In this document: in pieces, positions 7,717-16,468 of the stretch | Numbering within the stretch: the stretch's first letter is position 1 | Layout: each line of letters starts with the position of its first letter | NCBI GenBank assembly: GCA_016699305.1 | Contig: CP064970.1 | Location: 1,612,001-1,676,000, forward strand | Source: Alphaproteobacteria bacterium | Lineage (GTDB): Bacteria; Pseudomonadota; Alphaproteobacteria; GCA-016699305 | Length of the DNA stretch: 64,000 nt | Direction of reading: 5' to 3' | Made by a program: the position numbers and the translations under genes | The notes under the pieces: model-generated | Database searches by the model: none | Seen by the model: the letters and a program-made list of their open reading frames with translations, nothing else | Told to the model about the DNA's origin: nothing

Positions 7717-8448
7717 CTAACGCGCCATCAGCACGACAAAGAAGAAATAATAGGTTGCAGGCCAGGATGTTGGTGATAGAGGTGTTTTTTCTACACACCC
7801 CATCACCTTTCCCTGTGGCCATGCTCCGCCATCATCAACAGAATAATGGTCATGAACGTATTGGCCAGTAAAGCGGCCCCTGGTTAAATCTGATGGGTTA
7901 CGATAAAGGTCTTGACCAAGATACCCCCCCAATCCAAGGCCCGTATTTAGCTGTTTGCACAGATCCAGCGAATCAATGGGCAAATACCCCACTAAATCCG
8001 GGATTAATTCGCCAAGCCCATGAAAAGTGGCGCTACCTTCAAACACAAATTTCCCACCGTCTGTTGTGTCAGACGTTGATGCCGTAATTGTTGGAAAGTT
8101 TATCCCGCCGCCGTTGACATCAAAGACATGGCAAGATTTATCGGATGGGGCATTTGAGTTTACATAACCGCTGACCATAGGGTTTTCAAAGCTGATTTGG
8201 GTATCTGTACAGCCATGCCCCACTACGCGCTGAACGGCGATGGTCAGTAAATTGGCTTGTTCAAGAATGGCGGATGCTTGGGCTTTGGCTTTGACGGCAG
8301 AGATATCGCCATTGAACACGCCCGACCCCGCCGCAATGGCAGCGGCCAAGACGGCCAGAATCGCGACCACCCACAGGATCGGCCCAATGGCTATGCCTGA
8401 TTCAGACGCCGATGCCCAGCGCGGGGGGATGACGGTTTCAGCGCACAC
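7717..8448 (-). CDS. Pilin-like exported protein, paralogue 1
   Basis: About 243 residues from a GTG at 8448. A short polar N-terminus (PPRWASASESG) leads into one hydrophobic helix (IGPILWVVAILAVLAAAIAAG), then a helix rich in A/K/Q and an extracellular-looking part with four cysteines. This layout is pilin- or pseudopilin-like, though the classic glutamate at +5 is missing. It is a clear paralogue of 22246-23034: helix, GCxDTQISFENP, KSCHVFDVNGGGI and the C-terminal GKvMGC are shared and the middle differs. The ATG two bases upstream (8450) is out of frame and meets a stop after 19 codons, because the C tract here has six Cs. Confidence 0.6.
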   Translation of the reverse strand: MCAETVIPPRWASASESGIAIGPILWVVAILAVLAAAIAAGSGVFNGDISAVKAKAQASAILEQANLLTIAVQRVVGHGCTDTQISFENPMVSGYVNSNAPSDKSCHVFDVNGGGINFPTITASTSDTTDGGKFVFEGSATFHGLGELIPDLVGYLPIDSLDLCKQLNTGLGLGGYLGQDLYRNPSDLTRGRFTGQYVHDHYSVDDGGAWPQGKVMGCVEKTPLSPTSWPATYYFFFVVLMAR

Positions 8449-8450
8449 AT

Positions 8451-8518
8451 CGGATCTCTGCAGGGATAGAGGTGACTTGGATATCCTAATTTGACCTATG
8501 AAAATCAATTTGTACAGG
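8451..8518 (-). promoter_or_regulatory. Conserved leader of pilin-like gene 1
   Basis: The roughly 68 bases before the start closely match 22178-22245, including CCTCTATCCCTGCAGAGATC. The two copies are not conserved in the same reading frame, so this is a noncoding leader or promoter region, not coding sequence. Its function is unknown. Confidence 0.6.
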
Positions 8519-8620
8519 GACTTATGCTCAGGCTTGCGTGGTATTTGGGACGGGGTTTGCTGTGCGTGTGCTGCAGAGACCAACAAGAACGCCTACGAAA
8601 CACTTTGCCATAACGCTCCC

Positions 8621-10429
<1,809 letters not shown>

Positions 10430-10613
10430 GTTAACCTTTGGACACGGCGAAGCTTATGCGAGGAACCACGGCCTTCCTAGCAACTTCGTCCTGTAAGGTC
10501 GAGAAAAACAGGAAAAACGGCCCAGGCACGGCACGAAGCGGGCCGCCCCCCATCGCTTAGACCAGGAACCGGGGTCAATGAAGGGCCTCTTACGCCTGTT
10601 TTATTCCGCAAAG

Positions 10614-10901
10614 TTAGCGCGCCGCCCGGACGATAGCGAGCAAGGCATCGTCGATGCGGGTTTGCCAGCCCGATCCCTTGGCTTTGAAGAAGTCCAGCAC
10701 TTCGGGCGATAAGCGCAAGGTTTGCGAGCGTTTGACGGGCGCCTTTTGGGGGCCGCGTTGGCCGCGATATCGCAACTCGCCGCGCTCATATGCCGCCACA
10801 AGATCGGGCATCGCCTCCCGCGCGGGACGCATCCGCTTGAGTTCCGCCTCGGTCAGGGGCGCATCGTCGGCGTACCGACGTGGTTTTTCAGCTTTCGACA
10901 T
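10614..10901 (-). CDS. brnA: BrnA-family antitoxin
   Basis: A 95-residue protein with the ribbon-helix-helix C-terminus of BrnA (QTLRLSPEVLDFFKAKGSGWQTRIDDAL), which binds DNA and neutralises BrnT. The N-terminus is the usual disordered toxin-binding part. ATG 10901 lies inside the end of brnT, overlapping its stop by 14 bases, as expected for a coupled type II toxin-antitoxin pair with the toxin first. BrnA-BrnT complexes repress their own promoter. Confidence 0.88.
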   Translation of the reverse strand: MSKAEKPRRYADDAPLTEAELKRMRPAREAMPDLVAAYERGELRYRGQRGPQKAPVKRSQTLRLSPEVLDFFKAKGSGWQTRIDDALLAIVRAAR

Positions 10902-11154
10902 AGGCTTTCTCCTCGGTTGTGTTGGCACGGCGCAGGCTGATAATCCGAATATTCTTGCCCCGGATAGTAAAAATCAGCGTGAAAAGCTTTCCGCCGAGAT
11001 AGCCTGTGGCGGCGAATCTGGCCTCGCCATCGGTATGACGCGAACGATCCGTCAAGTGCGCACCACGCCAGTCAAAATCCACGGCAGAATCAAAGTCAAT
11101 GCCGTGCTTGACTTTGTTCCTGGCGTTTTTGCCTTTGTCCCATTCGTATTCCAT
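10888..11154 (-). CDS. brnT: BrnT-family ribonuclease toxin
   Basis: An 88-residue RelE-fold toxin of the BrnT type: N-terminal EYEWDKGKNARNKVKHGIDF and C-terminal IRIISLRRANTTEEKAY are family signatures. BrnT cleaves RNA and halts growth until BrnA is resupplied. ATG 11154 gives MEYEWD; a TTG one codon upstream is less likely. The pair sits about 80 bases beyond the 3' end of tRNA-Arg(TCT), a position typical of acquired cargo, but no attachment repeat was found. Confidence 0.88.
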   Translation of the reverse strand: MEYEWDKGKNARNKVKHGIDFDSAVDFDWRGAHLTDRSRHTDGEARFAATGYLGGKLFTLIFTIRGKNIRIISLRRANTTEEKAYVES

Positions 11155-11234
11155 CAAGGACCATGATGCGTGAAATCGCGGCCCCGTGTCAATTTTTTTG
11201 TTGTAACTAAAAAATACTTAACATGTTGTGTTGT

Positions 11235-11311
11235 TGGCGACCCCGGCGGGATTCGAACCCACGACCACCTGCTTAGAAGGCAGGTGCTCTATCCAACTGA
11301 GCTACGGGGTC
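11235..11311 (-). tRNA. tRNA-Arg (anticodon TCT)
   Basis: A complete 77-base cloverleaf reads from 11311 down to 11235. The acceptor arm GACCCCG pairs with CGGGGTC, the D-loop contains AGTTGGATA, the anticodon arm is CCTGC-CTTCTAA-GCAGG with anticodon TCT, and the T arm is GTGGG-TTCGAAT-CCCGC. The CCA tail is encoded. It decodes AGA, a rare codon in this G+C-rich genome. Confidence 0.97.
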
Positions 11312-11339
11312 GCGCAAGGCTGGATCGGTTTATCGGCGG

Positions 11340-11678
11340 CTATTGTGCCTCAGTTGTCTTGAAATTCTGCAAATAATTTTTAGGGCCGATGGAAGAGGCC
11401 TGATGGGGCTGGATTTCATAGGTCCAGCCTTGGCGGACAGCGAAATCAACCGCTTGTTCGGCACTGGAAAAGCGCAAACGGCCATATAATTCGCCCATTG
11501 TGGTGCCCGATTGAGGCCACCCCATCAAGGGATCGGGCGGGGTGGGGCTGGCGGTGACGGGCTGGATGGTCCAAAAAACGCTCCGGCCGCGTCGGCCCGA
11601 TTGCATGGCCGAGCCTGTCGGTTGCACAATGCGCACAGACAAAGCGGGGGAATCGGGCGTGATGCTCATGGCCCGCAT
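11340..11678 (-). CDS. NDUFS4-like complex I accessory protein
   Basis: A 112-residue protein of the NDUFS4/ETC complex I family (PF04800-type): PLMGWPQSGTT, LRFSSAEQAVDFAVRQGWTYEI and the lysine-asparagine end (GPKNYLQNF) are typical. In mitochondria and alphaproteobacteria it stabilises the NADH-dehydrogenase arm of respiratory complex I. ATGs at 11678 and 11669 are both plausible. It is often encoded beside a tRNA in this class, as here. The core nuo operon is not in the window. Confidence 0.85.
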   Translation of the reverse strand: MRAMSITPDSPALSVRIVQPTGSAMQSGRRGRSVFWTIQPVTASPTPPDPLMGWPQSGTTMGELYGRLRFSSAEQAVDFAVRQGWTYEIQPHQASSIGPKNYLQNFKTTEAQ

Positions 11679-11697
11679 GATAGCATAAAGGTCTTAA

Positions 11698-12405
11698 ATG
11701 AACGAGAGCCTGGCCTTTCATGTGTTGGTGGTGGATGACGACGCGCGTTTGCGCGCGTTGATCGGGCGTTATTTGGAGGAACAGGGCTTTCTGGTCACCG
11801 CCGCCCAAGACGCCGCCGCCGCGCGCGCCGCCATGGAGCGCATGGCTTTTGACGCGATGGTGCTGGATGTCACGATGCCCGGCCCGGACGGCGTGGAACT
11901 GACCGCCGCCTTGCGCGCGGAGGGCCAGATGATTCCTATCATTTTGCTGACCGCGCGGGGCGAGCCGGACGACCGCATCCGAGGCCTCGAGGCGGGGGCG
12001 GATGATTACCTGTCCAAACCCTTCGAACCGCGCGAATTGGTGCTGCGATTATCGGCCATCTTGCGCCGCCTTGGGCCGAGCGTCTCTGCCGAGGCCGTCC
12101 CTGTCGCCACCTTTGGTGGTTGGCATTTTGACGTGCGGCGCGAAAGCTTAACCCGAGGGGATCAGACGGTGCGCCTGACGGCGGGAGAAGCCGGTCTATT
12201 GCGCGCGTTGATGGACAGCCTGGGGGTTCCGGTCAGCCGCGACCAATTGGCCGAACGCAGCGGCCAATTGGTCAATGTCCGCACAATCGATGTCCAAGTC
12301 ACGCGCCTACGCCGCAAGATCGAAGCCGATCCGCGCCAGCCTCGCACCCTGCTAACCATGCGCGGTGAAGGCTATGTGCTGCTGCCGGACGACACAGCGA
12401 TGTGA
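11698..12405 (+). CDS. OmpR/PhoB-type response regulator
   Basis: A 235-residue protein with an N-terminal receiver domain (acidic VVDDD at 11-15, phospho-site D57 in VLDVTMPG, lysine in LSKPF) and a C-terminal winged helix (about 140-230, with VRTIDVQVTRLRRKIE and GEGYVLL). AAAGG lies before the ATG. No histidine kinase is adjacent, so it is an orphan here. The closest family by eye is the general OmpR group, and I would not assign a specific regulon. Confidence 0.88.
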   Translation: MNESLAFHVLVVDDDARLRALIGRYLEEQGFLVTAAQDAAAARAAMERMAFDAMVLDVTMPGPDGVELTAALRAEGQMIPIILLTARGEPDDRIRGLEAGADDYLSKPFEPRELVLRLSAILRRLGPSVSAEAVPVATFGGWHFDVRRESLTRGDQTVRLTAGEAGLLRALMDSLGVPVSRDQLAERSGQLVNVRTIDVQVTRLRRKIEADPRQPRTLLTMRGEGYVLLPDDTAM

Positions 12406-12481
12406 GGGGACTTTTCACCCCCCCAACAATCTGCCATGATGCGCACATTCATACCCTGCTTCATAAAAAGGGACGATACGC

Positions 12482-13375
12482 ATGACCTCTCCGGAACAGG
12501 ATAAGGAATCTTACCGCAAAGTTGTGATTCTGACAGGCATGTCCGGCGCGGGAATTACCACCGGCATGCGTGCTTTGGAGGATTTGGGATTTGAGGCCGT
12601 CAGCGGATTGCGGCTGGATTTGATCGAACCCCTGATCGAAAACGGTGCCGCCGATGGCAAGCCTTTGGCCATCAGTCTTGAGGCCCGAGTGCCGGGATTT
12701 TCCGCAGACCGCGTCGTCGATCTGATGAAGCGGTTGCGGGAGCGGAGAGATATTGGCCTTCATGCGGTTTTTCTGGACTGCCAAGATCCCGTATTGATGC
12801 GGCGCTATACTGAATCGCGTCGCCGCCATCCTATGACCGCCGATGGTGTCCCCGTGGCTGAAGGGATCGTCCGTGAGCGCGATCTGCTTGAACCTGTGCG
12901 TGAGGCCGTCTCGCGTACCATCAACACCTCAACGATGAGCTGCCATGACCTGCGCGGTAGCTTGCATGGCATTTATGGCCATCCCGGAGTACCGGGCCTG
13001 CATGTGCATGTGATGTCATTCTCTTACCGCCAGGGCCTGCCAGGCAGCGCCGATATCGTGCGCGATGTACGTTCGTTGCGCAATCCGTTTTGGGACCCGG
13101 AATTGAAGAAACTGACGGGACAGGATTCGCGCGTGGCCGACTATGTCAAGGAAGATGCTCTGTATCCGCCTCTTTTTGGGAACATGACATCGATACTAAC
13201 CCTGGAATTGGAACGCTTTGACCGCGATGGGCGCGGCGACTTAACCGTCGCATTCGGCTGCACCGGCGGTCAGCATCGCTCGGTTTTCCTGGCCGAAGAA
13301 CTAGCCAGATGGCTGCGTCAGAACACACAATATCCCGTCAGCCTACGCCACCGCGAATTGGATAGAGCCAATTAG
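12482..13375 (+). CDS. rapZ: RapZ/YvcJ-family protein with degenerate Walker A
   Basis: The protein has 297 residues, the normal RapZ length. The C-terminal domain is well conserved: SFSYRQGLP, DVRSLRNPFWDPELK, TGQDSRVADYV and AFGCTGGQHRSVFLAE. RapZ senses glucosamine-6-P and tunes GlmZ decay or glmS in enterobacteria; in other phyla it is a nucleotide-binding regulator. The N-terminal P-loop, usually GxSGAGKS, reads GMSGAGITT at residues 19-27, so the catalytic lysine is isoleucine, and the family DNLP motif reads SGLR. ATP/GTP binding is probably lost or altered. The usual neighbours hprK and ptsN are absent. Confidence 0.88.
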   Translation: MTSPEQDKESYRKVVILTGMSGAGITTGMRALEDLGFEAVSGLRLDLIEPLIENGAADGKPLAISLEARVPGFSADRVVDLMKRLRERRDIGLHAVFLDCQDPVLMRRYTESRRRHPMTADGVPVAEGIVRERDLLEPVREAVSRTINTSTMSCHDLRGSLHGIYGHPGVPGLHVHVMSFSYRQGLPGSADIVRDVRSLRNPFWDPELKKLTGQDSRVADYVKEDALYPPLFGNMTSILTLELERFDRDGRGDLTVAFGCTGGQHRSVFLAEELARWLRQNTQYPVSLRHRELDRAN

Positions 13376-13470
13376 TCATTGTCTAAGAACATCATCCCCC
13401 TACGACCCATCCAGAATTGCAGTTATTTATCGCTTCTTCGTCTCTGGGAGCATCGGAGCGGAAGAAGGCA

Positions 13471-13495
13471 TAAAAAGAGCGATACGCTCTTCTCT
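13471..13495 (-). terminator. Rho-independent terminator of ruvCAB
   Basis: On the minus strand a 7-bp stem AAGAGCG / CGCTCTT with loop TAT is followed by TTTTTA. It lies 23 bases after the ruvB stop. It could weakly serve rapZ from the other side, but the T-run favours the minus strand. Confidence 0.65.
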
Positions 13496-13517
13496 ATGAC
13501 AGTGTGGGCGGCCATCT

Positions 13518-14621
13518 TTATACGCTTGCGAACAAGGCACTTGGCGAGTCGTCCTCGCTTTCCGCGTCCAGGCCTGGCAGGGCCAGGGCTAAGCCTGTGG
13601 GCGGGGTGCGGCCCAGATAACGCCAGCCGGGGGCTGTCAGCATGCGTCCGCGCGGCGTGCGCTGAATGAATCCCTGCTGCAGCAGATAAGGCTCGATCAC
13701 GTCTTCGATCACGTCGCGTTGCTCGGCCATCGCGGCGGCCAACGTGTCCGCGCCGACGGGACCGCCGCCATAGGTCTCGGCCATCAGTCCCAGATACCTC
13801 CGGTCCAGGGCATCCAGGCCCAATTCGTCCACCTCCAGGCGGCGTAGGGCCGAGTCGGCTTGGGGGGCGTCGATGGGGCGGGGGCCTTCCAGGCTGGCAA
13901 AATCACGCACGCGGCGCAGCAAGCGCATGGCGATGCGCGGCGTCCCGCGCGAGCGACGGGCGATCTCCAACGCGCCGGCCTCGGTCATCTCGATGCCCAA
14001 TAAGACCGCGCCGCGCGTGACGATCTCGCGCAGTTCCTCCGGCTCGTAAAAATTCATGCGCAGGGGAATGCCAAAGCGTTCGCGCAAGGGGCGGCTGACC
14101 AATCCCGCGCGGGTGGTTGCGCCCACCAAGGTGAAGGGCGGCAGGTCCAGACGCACGGTGCGTGCCGCCGGTCCTGTGCCGATAATCACGTCCAGGCGGA
14201 AATCCTCCATCGCCGGATACAAGATTTCCTCGACCGCCGGGTTCAGGCGGTGGATCTCGTCGATGAACAAAACATCGCGCGGATCCAGATTGGTCAGCAA
14301 GGCCGCCAAATCTCCGGCGCGGGTGATCAGCGGGCCGGAGGTCGCGCGTAGATTGGCCCCCATCTCCGCCGCTACGATATGCGCCAAAGTGGTCTTGCCC
14401 AGGCCGGGCGGACCGGCCAGCAACACATGGTCCAAAGCCTGGCCGCGACCGCATGCGGCGGTCATGAAGACGCGCAAATTCTCGCACAAGGATCTTTGGC
14501 CGATAAACCCGCCCAGGCGATCGGGCCGCAAGGCGGGCGAGACGGGGCCGGTTTCCTCGCCCGTTTGGGCCGTGGCGGTCACCAGGCGGCTGGGAGAGGC
14601 GGGTTTTTTAGGGCCGCTCAT
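13518..14621 (-). CDS. ruvB: Holliday junction helicase motor RuvB
   Basis: A 367-residue AAA+ ATPase. The Walker A is GPPGLGKTTLAH, Walker B is LFIDEIHRLN, sensor 1 is GATTRAG, the arginine finger is in PLRERFG, and the C-terminal winged helix carries the TPRGR motif. It drives branch migration with RuvA. The ATG overlaps the ruvA stop in an ATGA, so translation is coupled. The C-terminal tail after the TPRGR region is about 20 residues longer than in E. coli. Confidence 0.97.
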   Translation of the reverse strand: MSGPKKPASPSRLVTATAQTGEETGPVSPALRPDRLGGFIGQRSLCENLRVFMTAACGRGQALDHVLLAGPPGLGKTTLAHIVAAEMGANLRATSGPLITRAGDLAALLTNLDPRDVLFIDEIHRLNPAVEEILYPAMEDFRLDVIIGTGPAARTVRLDLPPFTLVGATTRAGLVSRPLRERFGIPLRMNFYEPEELREIVTRGAVLLGIEMTEAGALEIARRSRGTPRIAMRLLRRVRDFASLEGPRPIDAPQADSALRRLEVDELGLDALDRRYLGLMAETYGGGPVGADTLAAAMAEQRDVIEDVIEPYLLQQGFIQRTPRGRMLTAPGWRYLGRTPPTGLALALPGLDAESEDDSPSALFASV

Positions 14622-15244
14622 GCCGCCAACCTCTTGAGGCTGGCGCGCAGCACGTCATCCAACGCCGCGCCTTCGCCAAGGCTGACATAGATGGCACTGG
14701 CCGCCGCGAAAGCCTCGGGCCGCCTATATCCCAGCCCCACCAGGGCCGAGACGGCATCCGCCAAGACGCCTTGGGCGGCGGATGGCTCGGTACCGGCCAG
14801 CCCCACACGGGCGGCAGTCGATATGGGCGCGACCGAGACCAGGCCCGGCAGTCTTTCCCTCAATTCCGTCACCAATCGCGCGGCCAATTTGGGGCCGACG
14901 CCTTCGGCCATGCTCAGCGCGGCCTTGTCCTCGGTTGCCACCGCCGTCGCCAATCGCGCCGGGGGATGGGCGCTCAGCAACGCCAAGGCCACCCGCGCCC
15001 CCACGCCTTGCACGGTTTGCAACAGACGAAACACCTCGCGCTCGGTGGAGTCGGCAAAGCCATAAAGGCTGATGGCGTCCTCGCGCACTTGGGTTTCGAT
15101 CAACAGGCTGACATCCGCGCCCGCGCCGCCCAGCTCGGCCACCACCCGCGCCGGGCATGCGACCACATACCCTACCCCGCCCACATCGATCAGGGCCGTG
15201 CCGCCTTGGGCCGAATCCAAACGTCCGGTGAGTTTGCCGATCAT
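14618..15244 (-). CDS. ruvA: Holliday junction-binding protein RuvA
   Basis: A 208-residue protein. It has the N-terminal OB fold (MIGKLTGRLD), two helix-hairpin-helix motifs (LLQTVQGVGARVALALLS and AEGVGPKLAARLVTELR) and the flexible C-terminal domain III that contacts RuvB. ATG 15244 overlaps the ruvC stop as ATGA and is preferred over a longer open frame reaching 15511. It forms the tetramer that opens four-way junctions. Confidence 0.95.
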   Translation of the reverse strand: MIGKLTGRLDSAQGGTALIDVGGVGYVVACPARVVAELGGAGADVSLLIETQVREDAISLYGFADSTEREVFRLLQTVQGVGARVALALLSAHPPARLATAVATEDKAALSMAEGVGPKLAARLVTELRERLPGLVSVAPISTAARVGLAGTEPSAAQGVLADAVSALVGLGYRRPEAFAAASAIYVSLGEGAALDDVLRASLKRLAA

Positions 15245-15741
15245 CCCCATTCCTTGCTGCGACGGTGGTGTGCGTGGCAGATGGCCACGGCCAGGGCGTC
15301 GCTGGCGTCCTTGGAGTCGATATTGGGCAGGCCCGGCAACAACAGGGTCACCATGGACTGAACCTGCGTCTTGTCGGCTTGGCCGTTGCCGGTCACGGTC
15401 TTTTTGACCACGGTAGCTGCATATTCCGATATCGTAATGCCAAGCCGGGCCGGAACCAACATGATCGCGCCGCGTGCCATGCCCAGTTTTAGGGCCGAGG
15501 ACGGATTGCAATTGACAAAAATCTCTTCAACCGCCGCCTCGTCGGGGCGTAGGTCGCGAAGCACTTGGGTAAGCTCGTCATGCAGATGCTGCAAACGTTC
15601 AGCCATCGGTGCTTCGACACCGCCGCTGATGACTCCGCAATCGACGGGGCGCAACTGGTTGCCGGCCAGCTCCACCAGGCCCCATCCGGTATGGCGCAGG
15701 CCAGGGTCCAACCCAATGATGCGAATGACGGCGCGCTTCAT
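15241..15741 (-). CDS. ruvC: Holliday junction resolvase RuvC
   Basis: A 166-residue RNase H-fold resolvase. Catalytic acidic residues are visible: the aspartate in IGLDPG, the glutamates in AVEEIFV, and the aspartate pair near the end in SKDASDALAVAICHAH. ATG 15741 has GGAG nine bases upstream. It is first in the ruvCAB operon, the common alphaproteobacterial order. Confidence 0.95.
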   Translation of the reverse strand: MKRAVIRIIGLDPGLRHTGWGLVELAGNQLRPVDCGVISGGVEAPMAERLQHLHDELTQVLRDLRPDEAAVEEIFVNCNPSSALKLGMARGAIMLVPARLGITISEYAATVVKKTVTGNGQADKTQVQSMVTLLLPGLPNIDSKDASDALAVAICHAHHRRSKEWG

Positions 15742-15828
15742 GTCTAAAGACTCCACGGAATAGGGTATGTCCCCAGTGTGCGGGAGGCTTGCCCCGGAAG
15801 CAAGAGGAATGCGCCCCTTTTCAGGCGT

Positions 15829-16320
15829 TTAACCTTTATCCCGCATCAATCTGTTCTTTTCGCGTGACCATTCACGATCGCGGACGGAGGCGCGTTTGTC
15901 GGCTTTGTTCTTGCCTTTGGCCAAAGCCAGGATGACCTTGGCCAGGCCGCGCTTGTTGAACTGTATGGACAGGGGCACCAGGGTCATGCCATCGCGCCGC
16001 ACCGCGCCCAGCAGCTTGTCCCTCTCGCGCCGATGCACCAATAAAGCGCGGGGACGGCGGGGTTCATGTTGTAGATGCGCTCCGGCCTGGCCGTATTCGG
16101 GGATATAGGCGTTGAACAGATACAAAGCGCCCTTCATCTCGCCCGCGAAGGCATCGGCCAAACTGGCGCGGCCTTGGCGCAGGGTTTTGACTTCGGTGCC
16201 GGTCAGGACGATGCCCGTCTCCAACTTTTCCTCGATGACATAGTCGAAAGTCGCGCGGCGATTTTGGGCCGCTTGCTTCTGCGCCTTGAAGCGCGTCGTT
16301 TTCTTGGGGTCAGCGGCCAT
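15829..16320 (-). CDS. smpB: tmRNA-binding protein SmpB
   Basis: A 163-residue protein that delivers tmRNA to stalled ribosomes. It has the beta-barrel core (YVIEEKLETGIVLTGTEVKTLRQGRASL) and the basic C-terminal tail (KRASVRDREWSREKNRLMRD). ATG 16320 is used; a GTG five codons upstream is less likely. No ssrA gene was seen in the window, and dapA, a frequent alphaproteobacterial neighbour, is absent. Confidence 0.95.
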   Translation of the reverse strand: MAADPKKTTRFKAQKQAAQNRRATFDYVIEEKLETGIVLTGTEVKTLRQGRASLADAFAGEMKGALYLFNAYIPEYGQAGAHLQHEPRRPRALLVHRRERDKLLGAVRRDGMTLVPLSIQFNKRGLAKVILALAKGKNKADKRASVRDREWSREKNRLMRDKG

Positions 16321-16468
16321 GACGCGATCTTTCACTCCCGGCTTTTCCTAAGAAATGGCCAGGATGATTGACGTTGAGGACCACACAGGTCACAACAGAA
16401 AAGGCATTCTCTGCCATCGGGGCTTTCCCTGTTCGTAAAACGTATCGCCCAGCGGAGCGCATGACACC

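Noticed and set aside
13379..13669. 96-codon plus-strand frame between rapZ and ruvB
   Set aside because: It runs through the ruvB terminator and into the ruvB coding region on the opposite strand; no support.
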